A DNA stretch of 64,000 bases from Coniella vitis (GCA_011317545.1 WUJK01000009.1:930001-994000); one strand, 5' to 3'. Positions 10,587 to 22,967 are shown, numbered from the stretch's first letter. Notes: a model not told the origin generated them from the sequence alone. Made by a program: numbers and translations.

Positions 10587-13454
10587 TCACACTCCGCCTC
10601 CCATGAACGCAGCTAGATCATCAAGCTCGAGAAGTTGGCGCTCAAAGGCTGCGCACAGCTCGGTTGGTGTCATGTCGACGGAGTTGGTGCTTTCCTTGGG
10701 CGGCACAGAGCCGGATACACCACCGGCGTTGGAACCGTTCGAAGCAGGGGCCGGGGAATCGGCCTTGGCATCCTGGGCAACGGTAGCAGGAGAGCCAACG
10801 GCTGGCGTGGAGTGGCCCGCCGAGCCACCGTTGATGGTAGTAACACCTGGCCGACGGGGGATGGGTTGGTCACTGCCACGGCCGTCCATGGGAGCAGGAG
10901 GCGCAGCTTGAGAGGCGCCATGGGAATTGTTGTGTTCAGACGTTTGCTGTGCAATCGACTGATGCAGAGACTGGGTGTCAGCTTGCGGCACACCACCCTG
11001 AGCGCCATGCTGTTCGTACTCCATGGTCTCGTTGTGCGTGTCGGTTTGGCTCATACGCTCATCCTTGGCCGAGGGGGATCGCTGAACCTGCACGCGAGCG
11101 TCCTCACTGACTCGGTCAGTCTCATCACTCAGGTTGGTTTCCTGGAGGACACGACTCATGACGCTTAAGTGACGGTGCCATGGAACGACCAGGTGCCACG
11201 AGTCGGCACCTTCCTTCATCAACCGTAAACACTTGTCAACCATAGTGTGGATGGTGTCATGCGTGTGAGGTGGCGACAGTCCTTTGAGCGCCAAGTAGGC
11301 GACAGTAGAGCCAGCAGTGAAGCCGGCAAAGAGCATGAGAATGGGAAGACAGCAAACCATAGACGGCTCAGTTGCTCTCTGAAGAGCAATCAACATGGAG
11401 ATGATGCTGTGCGAAGACTCGAGAATGCGTTCCACGGTTTGGATCTGGCTCTGGGCCGACATGCGCCAAGCCTCCATACTGAAGCCCTCCGAGGTCACAA
11501 CTTGGAGGATACGGCGTCTGTTGATGAAGATGGTAGCGCAGTGAAGGAGCATGTGGATCATGGCAAAAGTGAGGCCGCTACCCATGGTAATGTGCAGATC
11601 CATCTGGCCTTGGCGCTCAGCAAAGTGGTGGGGAAGATTGGCGCGGACTTGCGAGACCTTCGCTTCAAGAATCTGGCACTGCTCCTCGCTAAAGGTCTCG
11701 AGCGTTGTGGTGGTCATCATCTCAACAACCATGCGCCAAGCCTCGGTGGCGAGCACAATGTGACCAAATTCGCCAATGGGAGCCGTCATGCTAGGGTTGG
11801 GGCAGCCAGGAGGGGCGTTTCCATCTAGAGTCCGGACAAAAACGGGGTTGCCAAAGTTGAAGTTCATATCTTCGCAGGGCAGAGCCACGTCCTTAACATC
11901 GAGCTTGGACAGGGCAGGATACCGGCCAGGGCTACTAGTCAGAAAACAATCCAAGATGTAGATGAGCCATAGAGTACGGCGGAAGGACTCTTCTTGAAGA
12001 AAATGGTCTGGGTCGTCGTGATGGCGGCTGACATGGACGACGCGATACATTTGGGCCATGCGAGCCGCTTGGCCGAGGTAAATATAGGCACGCACGGCAT
12101 TTCGAGAACCCCATTCATGGATGACCATGAGGCATAGCGCCTGGATATCTGCAAGAGTGGGGTGATCCAGGGACAGCCAGATGAAATTGCTGGCCTTGAG
12201 TCCAAAGTGCTCGGCTGCATGGTGCGATCCTTGATTGCGTCCGTATCGCTGGATGAGCATGGGAGAGTGCCTGTGAGGCCGTAATTGTCAGTATCATTCG
12301 CTGTCTCCCACAAGTACTTATCCCATTTCCGACTTACCTTGCGGCAGTGCACAGCAGCGCATTGACCATGACGCTATCAACGGCATTGTTGCGAAGCTGC
12401 TGAATGAAGGAAGGCTTGTGGAAGGCCACACAGGCGGGTATCACCTTGTTGATGACGCGCTCGCACTGGTCGAGCATCTCTGGACCAAGTCTAGTTGAGG
12501 GTTTACTATTAGCTGGAGTCCACAAGAACAACGCACGTCGAATACGGTGACGTGGAGGCGGGGTTGCTGGCAACGAAACGAGGGCATCGCCAGTGGACAG
12601 GCTGGGCGGGCCTGGCCGGAACGAAGCGGCGTGGCCGGCAGGGAAATGAAAGCGAGAAAAGCGGGGACATGGGAGTGGTAGACGGAAGGTGCAAGGCCCA
12701 AAGCGCCGGAGCAGGGCAGTAGCTAGGGTGCATTTTTGGGGTGGTAAAGCCGGAACTAGCGGCCACACAGCATCTCCCGAAATTGCAGAGCGAAATGGGG
12801 GCAACCCCAGCCAACCCAGGCCAGCTCAAGGCAAGGCAAAGGCGAACCGCCACAGGGCCAGAACAGAACAGCCACCCGCATATGCGGATTTTCTTTTCTC
12901 TCATGCCTTGCAGCCAAGAGAGCGCTGCCGAAGGATGGAAGATGGTCAGAGGCCTGGCCAACAAGGGCAGTGTAGAAGGCAAGGAGCCAAAAGAGACTAG
13001 CTTTTGCAGCCGAAGAAAACAGGCCATCCTGACGCGATGCGATAGCGCCACGGTGAACATGAGGGTTGCGGCTCCCGAGAAGGCGAGGATAGATGGGAAC
13101 AAGGATCAAAGTAACAGAAGATAGAAAAGGCAGAACTCACTTCTCGTTCACGGGCGCGGCGTTACGCGAAGCAGACGAACTCGAGTGCGACTGGCCGTGA
13201 CGCTCGGGATGCGCACCGCTGCCGGTGGATCTCTCGGTGGGAAGCGTTTCGCGCGTGCGCTGAGCAACTCTGGCAGGGGAAACACCGTGACCGCCGTGGC
13301 TCATGGACTCGGAGGGCAAGTAGCACTCGTGCATGCCCTTGGCGCAATTCTTGCACGGAGCGCGACCATTCTCGTAGACACACTTGGTCTTGCCCTTGCG
13401 GCAGCGCACGCAGGCACCACCCGCTCGCAGCGCCGTAGCGCGGACGGCCGACAT
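10587..13454 (-). CDS. Zn2Cys6 transcription factor with fungal-specific TF domain
   Basis: Exons (minus) 13454-13141, 12490-12338 and 12270-10587 encode 716 aa. The binuclear zinc cluster is at the very N-terminus: C15-x2-C18-x6-C25-x8-C34-x2-C37-x6-C44. The middle domain follows (AFHKPSF, then AVRAYIYLGQAARMAQMYRVVH and EESFRRTLWLIYILDCFLTSSPGR), matching the fungal_trans fold. The C-terminal third is Gln/Ser/Pro-rich, disordered and possibly activating, ending in DDLAAFMGGGV. The 650-bp first intron separates the DNA-binding domain from the rest; the second intron is 67 bp. The frame stays open for about 300 codons upstream of the chosen Met but has no domain. It acts in the nucleus; target genes cannot be inferred. 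No neighbour forms an obvious regulated cluster. Confidence 0.9.
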
Positions 13455-16400
13455 CTTCTGGTGGAGAGCGAGACCAGCGGGGAGAGTGCGAAAATGAACG
13501 TGACGCGCAGCGTGCTGGATGTTGGATGCTGCTAGATGCTGGTCTGTCGACGATGGCAGCCTTGCTAGTGTGTGTGTGTCGCGGTTGGCGGCGGTGATGG
13601 CCGTCGGAGCACAGGACGGGGATGTCGGGGTGGAAGGAAGAAGGAAAAGACTGTGAGAGAGTGGGAATGACAGAGACAAGGAGGGAACAGAACAGGAACT
13701 GAGAGAGGTGGTCGAGAGGAGGCAGGAACGGAACGGGGACGCTGGCTGAAAAGCCCCGGCACTGGGCGAGCGCTGCAGCCACGCTACGGTACCGTTGTCC
13801 TGGCCTGGGCCTGAGAAAAGGGCAGCGAGGGTCAGGACAGCAACGCGGTGCTTTCGCGGACAGGCGGGCAAAAGGGCGGACAAGGGCGGGCTGGGGCTCC
13901 ACAGCAGCCGAGACGAGCGCTGCACTCGCTGGCGACGGGCTGCAAACCCGGCCGGAGCGCCGACTGGTTGCCCCCTGGGAGTTCTGGGGCCTTCCTGCCA
14001 TGTGTCCCTGACAAGCCTGAGCAGCCCTAAGCAGCCAGTTGCACCCCCCTGTACATGGGCCGATGGGGCACTGTCATAGTACTTTAGGAGGGATACAACC
14101 CCTGTAGCTTGCCGCAGCAACGCAACAGCAGCTGCTTTTCTTGTCGCGTCGTGCCACGGATCATTCATTCTGCCGTCATGCGCACACACGAGGCCGAAAC
14201 TAGTCCGCTTCCAATTCCCGTGCGTAGCCAGAAGCACTTGGCATAATGCTGCCGAGCTGCTTTCATCGTCCAAGTATATAAGCTGGACATACGCTGTTGT
14301 CCTGTCCTGCTCTACCCCACTAACAATCAGGGAGTGGGATGGCGCATGAGGCACCAATCGAGCGACGTTTGTTTTATACGTGGAACTGGCCAGATGACGT
14401 GAATGCTACGCTACTGTGCTGTTCAATACGCCCCTAGAAGCTTGTCGGAGCAGGCACGGCACGGGGCTGACCATCGGCGCATAACAGGCGCGATATTTGC
14501 TTTGCTCTTGCCTTTTTTTCTCCTCCTCATTTCCCTGCCGGCTTCGCGGCAACTGTGCCGCACTGCCTTGAGCCCGGTCTCCCAACTCGCATCCGTCCAT
14601 CATCCCCCCCCTCTTTTTTGGTCAACTGGTCTTGACATAGACTCGATTTTCTCGCTCTCTGGTCCCTTTTCAACTACCAGTACAACGCACAAAATGTCCA
14701 ACGCTTCCAATTCTGGCGTCGCCGCGCAGGATTGCGCCCACCGTGCACCCAAAGTCCCTCCATTCAGACATTCCTCTCGGTCAAACAAGAACGCCCAGCC
14801 CCCACTTGTACTATGTACTTTGGTAGGCTCTCAGGGCTCTTTCTGTCTGGGCTGGGATCCATTGGCTGACCAACGTGACCAGGTGCAATGATGGGTTTTT
14901 TGGCCACACCGTCCCTGCACTGTGCGCCTTCAGCAACCCGAGCCAGACGGCGAGCCGGCCGACCCGGCGCCAATCCTCCACAGTCTCGGGCTTCATTCAT
15001 CCACCCTCAGGCGCTCATGCTTCCCAACTGCTGAAACCTGCAAAACCCGCCAACACCGATTTGCATGGCACACTTCTCTGTGACTTTGCACGCAACACAC
15101 AAGTTCTGGCTGTATAGCATTTGCAAGCTGCTCGCCTCACCGCCCTAGCCTCGGCTAGGAAAAGTACAATCCGGCGGCTGAGCAAAAAGCTAGGCATAGC
15201 CGGGAGACGGCACCGTGGCCGGCATTGCTTCGTTTTGGGCATTGGTTTTGGGGGCACCGTGGCTGCGCCCCCCTCCTCGCCAAACCCCGACTACACCCAA
15301 TCGTACTGTGCGCACACCGCGCCCTGTGTCGTACTGTACAATGCATAGTACGTGGTCCAAGGCTGCTGCTGCTTGACCTGGCAAAAAGCCTGGCACCACC
15401 CATAGTTGCTTCGGGGCGTCTGTGCCGTTCCGGCTCTACCGCAAATCTTGTTTCGACCGTCTCATCTGCGCATCCCTTCCGCTCTCCTCTTCGGCTCCCT
15501 GGTCTTCCCTGCCCCCTTGTCTCTGTCACTTGCTTTCAACAGTACCATGACTTCGAAGACTGGACGACTACCAGACAGCACACACGTCGAAACCGGGCGC
15601 TTTGCGTCGGCGACAGTACAGCATTTGTTCACATTATTTCACTACCTGGCTATTTTCACAAACAGTGCTACGTATATCGTACATGCAAAGCACAGAATGC
15701 TGCTGGGCCGACAGCTCTCGGCTGCGAGTCGCATCCATTCCGCGCCGCACATGACGGGGGCGTGCGTGACGTGAAACGGGGTTGGTCCCAGGTCTGCCGG
15801 AGCTTTTGACAGAGAGGAACATCCCGTGGCACAAAGTTTTCGCACTCTTACATGGTAGTTTGCTTTTCCGTTGCCACAACTGCCGTCTTTTTGCTTCTTT
15901 GCCTCCCAGTGAGAGAAATTACAACACACCACACGAACGGCACGCCCATTACCCCTTCTGGCGCGGCTTCAGACATGATTTTGCACCGCCAGCCAGCGCA
16001 TCATGGTTGGCCATACAACAAGCCTCCTCAGAACAAACGCCGATCTAAGCGGGCTCCCGCATGTTGAGCTTTTCAAGATTGACATAAGCAGAGAACCAGA
16101 GCCGTTCGCTTCAATGCTGCCGCTTTCACGCCGACTCTCCCCGGCAGGTGGAGCTTTGTTGGTGCCAACTCGCTCGGCCTGACAGGGATCAAGCACCACG
16201 AGGCCTGCCGACCTCGTCCACCGCAATTTGCATGGTCGCCTTCCGTGGACGGCGACATCGGGGCCCCATTTTGAGGTTTGGATCTTTCTGCCTTTGTCCT
16301 ATTTTTCTCATCCTGTTAGGCGCGATTTCCGCGCAAGTACGCAAGCCATTGTACTGCGCTCGGCGCTTAGCACATTACAAACGGGTCGTTGTAGGATTCT

Positions 16401-16777
16401 TAACGCTGTGTTGACGCTCGTCTGATGTGTGGCCATGACTGGCAGCAACAAGGTGCGCCAGTGTAGAACAATGGTCCCGTTATCATCATCAAGAGATTCA
16501 CTCGCGCATGAGCCACCCATGCCCTGGTCAAATTCTTTTTTTTTTCTCCCTCCAGTCGAGTGTCTTTGGACACTGCCATCCACTGTATTGGAGACAAGGA
16601 AGCCAAGTGCTGCTCGCGTATTCACTCCTAGTCATCTATTTCCAGGCCACTGGTTTCCGAGCAGCTGTGTGTCGACCACTGCTTCCCCTACTTTGGCTCT
16701 TTATACATGACGATTTCCTTAACTGTATTACATCATAAAGTTAGTCCCTTGACCACGGTGCGTTCGCTCTGTTATGT
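13455..16777. other. Long intergenic region without recognisable gene
   Basis: About 3.3 kb, GC-rich near the regulator (probably its promoter and 5' UTR). One candidate leader is a pyrimidine-rich stretch ending in ACAAAATG at 14694, but the frame behind it (MSNASNSGVAAQ and on) has no recognisable domain. TACTATGTA occurs at 14809-14817. No gene supported. Confidence 0.45.
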
Positions 16778-17903
16778 CTATTGTGACGCCGATCGCCAGA
16801 GTGCTTTGGAGAAAGCAAGCGTCAGAGGTGCTGCATAGTTCCAGGCAGCCCAGGCGGTCGCTCCAAGTGCAGCCCAACTCAGCATGCCCCTAAGCAGCAA
16901 GACGGTCTTGAGGATGCGCATCGTCCTTTGGTCGTTGATTCTTGGAAACTTGGCCTCATTGCCTTGCGCATCCTGGGGCACATCCTTGCCGAGGAAGTTG
17001 CAAATCGGCCTATAGCCCTCTTCAGCCTTCCATTCTAGCACCTGTCGTCCTCTTTTCGAAGCCTCGTGTCGCACCCAGTCATTATAAGCGTGGTAAAGCT
17101 CGACAGAGTTGATCGGAGCAGAGGATCCCACTTTGGCCCCGATGAAACCTGGCGCTATGTCGTGTACCTTGTAGTGAAGGCGATCGGTCTTCCACAACAT
17201 AGTTATCAAGTAATACTTCAGAGAGTGCTATACGACACTCGTTAAGATATATCAGCAAGCCAGCTCCTGGGTTCAATACAAGTAACACTACCGATACCTT
17301 GGTCAAGACTTACAAAGAACATGAGGGCATTCGTGATTGACGTGACCCAGGCCTCGGCATTGTTGCGCTGGTTGAGAATGATGAGTGCATCAGGATACAT
17401 ATCCATCAAGTCGTCGACAAAGACAATGCCTGGAAAATCGGCCGTGGAGGCATAACCGTCAAAGAGCGGTCGGAGCATCTTTTGTCTGATTTTGGCGTCT
17501 GGTTCGAGCATGCAAGCAATGGTTCGCTCCAGTCTGTCAACATGAGGTGCAACCTCAGCCACTGCCGATACGTCAGCCTGCTTTCTCTCGCTATTTTCTT
17601 TTCCCACCTTGGACGGCCTTCTCTCTTTTCTCAGCAACCTTGCTGGCCCTTACTGCCGAACATAACTTCAGCTGTATCTTCATCTTCATCTTGTTTTTAT
17701 GCCTTGTGTTATGGTGTGCTTCCGCTAGCCTTTTACTTACTATGCATGCAAGGCTCATATCCCATCGCAGGGGACTCGAGAGCCGCCTGCAGGGACGAGG
17801 TAGCGCATCGCGGCAAGCCTGCGCAAATGACTTCGAGGTTGCGTTTTCCTGTGCCGGTCGGCACCACACGTCCATGCGTTATATAGCGGAGCTTGGGAGC
17901 CAT
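16778..17903 (-). CDS. P-loop protein of the Sulfotransfer_4 family, C-terminal membrane segment
   Basis: Exons (minus) 17903-17741, 17561-17314 and 17227-16778 encode 286 aa. Donors are GTAAGT in both introns and codons join cleanly (CMH/MAEV; LMFF/HSLKYY). The N-terminal loop VICAGLPRCATSSLQAAL (about 25-42) fits the PAPS-binding loop of fungal Sulfotransfer_4 proteins, with Cys-Ala in place of the usual Thr-Gly. Next come VDDLMDMYPDALIILNQRN and EAWVTSI, typical of this family. The last 50 residues hold a hydrophobic stretch (LSWAALGATAWAAWNYA), also usual in fungal members, suggesting membrane anchoring. Members are often annotated as sulfotransferases or mis-annotated as epimerases; substrates are mostly unknown. 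An upstream in-frame ATG at 17984 would add 27 residues; the inner Met fits the family better. Confidence 0.8.
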
Positions 17904-19122
17904 GGAATCGATAAGAAGCTGGAGGAATTGATTCAGAATATTGAAAAGTGCCAGTGACTGATTTGTGGTGGCAAGCAAATGCAAAGAGCTGGGAGAATGT
18001 TGGGCTATTTATTATCGACTTCTAAAAACAGTTGTGGTCTATTTTAGCCGATTCGCGTAAAGAAAAGCCAACAGGTTTCTTTGACAACACTCCACTCTGT
18101 TATTTCTGAAGGATCTGGCTGCTGGATGCATACTGGTCATACCTAAGGTTCAACAACACATCTCACAGCCTCGTACAATGCCCAGTTATCAGTCACACTT
18201 TACAACCGTATTCGCTAGGCCTAGCAAGACCTTGTTTGTATATAGGATTTGCACGTTAAGCTCGAAGCAGCACAACCCTTCCATTTTCCATTTTCAGTTA
18301 TATACAAGTTCCATCTACGCAGGATGTCGGCCCGGATCCCAGCGCGGTAATCCCTACGAAGGCCGATGCATGAACCAAAGCAGGAAAAGAACCGTTCAGA
18401 CACGAACAAGCTTGATTCGTCCCAGGTTAGCACCTTGGGGCTGAACTTCTCGTCTTACTGCCTACGCATTACTTGCGAGGCTATGTACGGCTACTGGATG
18501 CCCACGTGGGTGGGTTAAGGGTGTGCTGGCCCAGAGCGGAGCCAGTAAGAATTTGTTGAGGAATTGTTGATAGTGCTTACATTTTTTTTTTGGGAAGTCA
18601 ATGCTCCTTATTTCTGCATAAGAATAAATTTAGCATGTTGGACTTTTCTGCTTACCGACCTCACGACACTGGCAAGCATCCCCACAAGATGAGGATCATG
18701 AGACATGCAATTTCGTATATATAGTTTAGCCAGTAACAGGAAATCAAGTGTGCACTTCCTTCTCGCCATGGTATTGAAGCACGGTCTGAGCGAGTATCGG
18801 TATTATAAAGATTCGAGCCAGCTTGATTTAGCTTCTATGAATGAGGCCCAGACATCCTTTCATATGCGTCTAGATTCTTTTTACACTGATGCAGTCCCAG
18901 ACAGCACCCTTGCCTGTCCTAAACAGGCAACCGCACCTACCATGCAAACAGCCCGCCTGTCAGCCTGTCACCTGTCGAACAAGACCCACCCACACCCCTG
19001 TCTCCCATCAGGAACCCAGCAACCCAGCGTCTCGGTCACCACCCACAGCAAGAACTACAAACCACATGTACATATAAAGCCCCCCGTCACCTCAAACTTT
19101 CAACAAACAGAAAATGCATTTC

Positions 19123-19290
19123 TGAGCCCACATGGTGTAGTGGTTCAAGGCGCAGGGTTGAGGTAGTAGTCAACCTGTCTGATTCCCAAAAGAGAATGCT
19201 AAACCAAACTTGCAAACGACCAAGCAAGAAGCAATTGGGTTAAATATCAGGATACATGGGTGCAAATCCCGTACTCTGCAATTCTTTTTT
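19123..19290 (+). ncRNA. Degenerate tRNA-Leu-like element with A and B boxes (possible pseudogene or SINE)
   Basis: TGGTGTAGTGGTTCAAGGCG (19133-19152) resembles a D-arm/A-box of a type II (Leu/Ser) tRNA. It is followed by CAGGGTTGAGGT, an anticodon-arm-like sequence with GAG in the loop. About 100 bp on, ATGGGTGCAAATCCCGT (19256-19272) forms a 5-bp T-stem with a 7-base loop, close to a B-box except for TG in place of TT. An oligo-T run follows within 15 bp, as for Pol III termination. The acceptor ends do not pair, so it is not an intact tRNA. A diverged tRNA pseudogene or tRNA-derived SINE fragment is the best guess. Confidence 0.3.
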
Positions 19291-19498
19291 TGTTTTCTTT
19301 TTGTCTCTCTCTCTCTCTCTCTCTTTTTTTTTCTATCTCTCCGCTTTTCCTTCTGTTTTTGCAATCTTTGAAAGTGATTGAGGATTGATTGAGTAACTTG
19401 ATCTGGGGAAAAGGGATTCTCCCTTCTCCCATATTCTTGGTTCCTCAACGTATTTGGGTGGCTTCCAACATTCCTTTTTTGTGTACGGCTTGAGATTG

Positions 19499-19499
<1 letters not shown>

Positions 19500-19534
<35 letters not shown>
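19500..19534. repeat. Poly(T) tract of 35 bases
   Basis: Uninterrupted T run downstream of a CT microsatellite. The exact length may be unreliable in an assembly. Confidence 0.9.
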
Positions 19535-20517
19535 CGTGAGAGCAGAAGGAGAACAGAGACACACACGCTTTCAGCTAAAGGCCCTAATTACTTGCCTATC
19601 AAGAGTGGAATTCGGAATGCTAGAGCATATCTAGATCCGAAATCGAAAGGCAGCAGAATCGAACTGTCCTGTTAAAAAAGCAAGAACCCAGATCAAAAGG
19701 CACAAACAACCTACTACATACACCCTCAAGTTTCAAAACCCATGATTGCGACAGTACGATTGTACATCAATATTTCATGTACTCCGGCATACACAAACAC
19801 CGTTCTGGATAGGTTGGTACTCGTGTATCAGATCTGAGGCTTTGGCCTAGAATGGGCGGGATCAGGGGAGAAGAGACCTCGCAGAGTAGTCAACTCAACT
19901 GGAGAGTATCATCATCCCGCAGCCATCCATCTCTTACCACCATTTCCATATTTTCGCTCCTGCTAGTGACTCCTTTTCCTGTCTCTCTATCCAGTAAAGA
20001 GGATGAGTGGTATATAACTGAAGTGGGGCATTTTAAGCTTAAACTATAAATAGATGATCTAATCCACATAATCTGCCAACCTGACATACTATGTACATAT
20101 TCGTCTGTGCTACACATGCATCCCAGATCTTAGGCCAAGGTATATAGGGTCATGTGAAGCCAAATTGTTAAACAGAACAAGTTCAAGGACTTCTAGCATC
20201 ATTTGGGAATGCCTAATCCCCTGGACATTGAGAAACGGATCCATGATGTAAAATGTTTCTGCTATGGTCAAATAAAAGTATTAAGTGAGTGAGAGGAAAG
20301 GCGTTTGTGAACCTAGAACCCCAAAGATATTGCGTGAACAAGTCGCTCACAGCCTCATCGACGAGCTTTCAACCAATTTAAATACTCCGTTTGTCATCAA
20401 GTCCCGTTTCCAACGGCTGCCACGTGGGCAAGCCCCCCTCACAATACAAGTCGTGGATGTTGTAGCCTCAGTGACGGCATCGTCCTCTCTCAATCGAGAG
20501 TGTGCAGTTGAACATAC

Positions 20518-21384
20518 TTAGAGCTCAACAACGTTGATGTACGCCTCAGAAATGTAATTTGTAGCGCCATCACCCCAGAGACCAACAATGGCCAGGAAGA
20601 AGCCCAGACCGGCGAGGGCTGTGCGGGTGGCCTGCCTCTTAAGGTAAACCTCAACCTCGCCGCGTACCTCTTCACCATTGACGCTATCCGAAGTCGTGTT
20701 GACTGCCGTGTCGTCCTCAATGCTCTTGTCGCTGGCCGAATCGAACGTGCCCTCGCTGTGGACGTCCGAGCCAACCATATCGTAGCTCATCTCCATGCGG
20801 CGCGTGGCCGAGCGTTCCTTGCGAGATTGTTTCGACGAGGTGTTGGTGGTGGAGACGGACGAGGTGCGCTCAGAGCGCAGCCATGGCAGGTACGAGTCAT
20901 ACAGAGTGACCTGCGAGGACACGGCCAGCAGCGAGGCGTAGAGCAGGTAAGGATGACGGAAGGCGCGCGGGGACAGGGCGTAGGCCAGCAGGAAAGCGGT
21001 GCTGGAGACACCGGCAAGGGAGCGCAAGTGTTGTTGAGCAGCGGTGGATAGAGTCTTGAAGGCGCGTGAAGCGGTCGAGGCGGAGGGCAAGTCGAGGAGG
21101 GTAGGCACGGTGAGGGCCGAGAGGGAGTAGGAGACGCCCTGTGCATGGTGGAATGTCAGCAAGACGACAGATAGGCCTCCAAGTGGAATAGCGATGGCAT
21201 CGTCAACAGAGCAATGGAATGGATAAGTGGTTGGTATGATGCGACAACATCATGCGGGGCTCTGTCCGGGAACCACTTCTCTGCCAAGGAATGGGAGGGG
21301 TCCTTGAGAGGGAGCACGTACCGTCAGCAGGCCCAGCGAGACTGTGCCGACGAACTTGAGGATAGACACGCCTCTGGAAGTCAT
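20518..21384 (-). CDS. ATG33: Autophagy-related protein 33-like (mitophagy)
   Basis: Exons (minus) 21384-21322 and 21138-20518 encode 227 aa; the 183-bp intron has donor GTACGT and acceptor CACAG. The N-terminus SILKFVGTVSLGLLTGVSYSLS, followed by TVPTLLDLPSAS, matches the conserved start of fungal Atg33. Yeast Atg33 is a mitochondrial outer-membrane protein of 197 aa that promotes mitophagy, mainly in stationary phase. Hydrophobic segments lie at about 8-28, 66-84, 88-106 and near the C-terminus (ALAGLGFFLAIVGLW), with a Ser/Asp-rich hydrophilic loop between that could be phosphoregulated (inference). The first exon encodes exactly the 21 conserved residues that precede GVSYS. No neighbouring autophagy gene is present. 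Confidence 0.82.
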
Positions 21385-21845
21385 GGTGCTCGGTCGGTCA
21401 GGGCGCAATAACTGGGAGCAGCATGAGGGTGCAAGGCAAGATGCGATGAAGAGAAGCTGATGGTGTTGGGGGAATAAGACAAGAGGTTAGAGTGGTGGTG
21501 TAATGGTCAACGTTTAATGGCTCCCCGCATTCGCTGCTTGGGCTCTAGCGGTTGTAGTAGCGGGGATCTCCTAGGCTTGTGTGGTGTGGCCTTGGTGGGC
21601 CAGGCGTGCAAAATACAGAGGCCTTCTGATTGGCTGACTCATACTGAAGCTACGTCATCCTAGAGGAAGGTGCTAGTAGCTGGAAGCTAAAGTCCGGGCA
21701 GCTGCGATGCTTACAACATATTGACCTATGATCAGGAGAATGAGCAGATTGACCTCCCGGAGGAGTATGCAACGCCTTTGGGTCATTCTTAGCATGGCAA
21801 TGGCTTAGTATGTTTCTGGGTCATCCACTCAACATAAAAAAACCC
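21385..21845. other. Promoter side of the ATG33-like gene
   Basis: About 460 bp between the ATG33-like start and the 3' end of the reductase gene. A short A-box-like stretch near 21495 lacks a matching B box. Nothing else recognised. Confidence 0.5.
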
Positions 21846-22967
21846 CTAGACCTTGTAAACCAGCTTTTCTGCACTGACTTTGCCCTCTTGTGCCAGCTGG
21901 AAGCCTCTAGGAATATCCTCAAGTCCACCGAGCTCGCGAATACGGTTCGGCTTGACCTTGCCACTGCTAAGCAGCTGAGGGAGCTGGCTCAAGAACTTCT
22001 CCCAAGACGCCTTGTCCTGCGGCGTAGCCGGTCCACAGTTGTCAAACGCGCCGTATGCGAGCGGCCGCTCAAAGACAGTGTACACAATCGTACTCTCGAG
22101 CTTGACGTTACTTGCCACTTGATCGCGGGCCTTGCCCGGGGGCAGCAGTCCAACAATGTGCCCGCCCTTCTTCGGCGATAACGCCGCTGCGCAGGCTTCG
22201 TACGTTCCCTTCTCGGCAATGCAGTCAAACGCGTGCTCGAGATTCTCGTGTGTGACCTTGCGTACCTGCTCCGGCCAGTCCGCATCGTTGTAGTCAACCA
22301 CTGCGTCGGCGCCCAGCGATGTCAGGAGATCGTGATTGCGCTTCGACCCTGTCGCTACGACAAACAGCCCAGCCAGCTTGGCCAGCTGGACGGCGTATTT
22401 GCCAACCGAGCTAGTGCCGCCATTGATGAGCACGGGGAACGCCGACTTGGCGGGCTTGCTGGGCTCGGGGAGCGCCAGGCGCTGGAACAGGGCCTGCACG
22501 GCTGTTGCAAATGCCAGCGGAATCACGGCGGCCTGCTGGTCTGTGATTTCGTCCGGGATGCTAAAGACGAGGCTGGCCTCGATGACGGCGTATTCGGCAA
22601 ACACGCCGCGGCGAGGCTTCTCGCCGATTCCGTTCGTGCTGGTGCCCTGCACGAAGCCCGCCACGCGCTGGCCCTCGCGCCACGACGAGCCGTTGGCGTC
22701 CGCGACCGTGCCGGCAAAGTCACAGCCTACGATTCGGCCTGGGGGTGCCTGCTTGACGGCTTTCCTGTTGTAAGGAAGGAGAAAGGGTTAGCAATCTTGT
22801 TCAATTTCATCTTGGTCTTGTTCAAGACATGCTTACCAATCGGTTGGATTTTGGGCCACATAGTTGACCTTGACCAGAATTTCGCCCTCTGACGGCGTGG
22901 GCACGTCGATTTCCTGTACCGAGACCTGGTCTTGGCCTTCTGTAACAAGAGCCCTCATTTTAGTCAT
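21846..22967 (-). CDS. Zinc-free MDR reductase (ToxD/enoyl-reductase or quinone-oxidoreductase type)
   Basis: Exons (minus) 22967-22837 and 22764-21846 encode 349 aa; the 72-bp intron splits the Trp codon of NPTDWKAV. Medium-chain dehydrogenase/reductase fold: GroES-like N-terminal half (EGEILVKVNYVAQNPTDW, GCDFAGTV, GQRVAGFVQG) and a Rossmann half with LINGGTSSVGKYAVQLAKLAG and VDYNDADW. The catalytic zinc Cys/His set of alcohol dehydrogenases is absent, so it should be an NADPH-dependent reductase of enones or quinones. Homologues work alone or as trans-acting enoyl reductases with polyketide synthases, but no PKS is in this window. Start: MTKMRAL; the second Met (22958) is possible. Confidence 0.88.

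Larger units (their letters stand above)
17904..20517. other. Long intergenic region with tRNA-like element and low-complexity tracts
   Basis: About 2.6 kb. It carries the tRNA-like sequence near 19.13-19.29 kb, a (CT)n tract at about 19302-19324, 35 consecutive T at 19500-19534 and one TACTATGTA at 20087-20095. No protein-coding gene recognised. Confidence 0.5.

Noticed and set aside
13162..14357. Long open frames upstream of the zinc cluster that could extend the regulator
   Set aside because: Low-complexity Ser/Pro/Arg content and no domain; the Met at 13454 just before the zinc cluster is more plausible.
19500..19534. 35-T run as a possible retroelement tail
   Set aside because: No reverse transcriptase, target-site duplication or element body nearby; more likely simple-sequence expansion.
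21490..21560. A-box-like GTGGTGTAATGGTCAACG
   Set aside because: No B box or acceptor pairing downstream.
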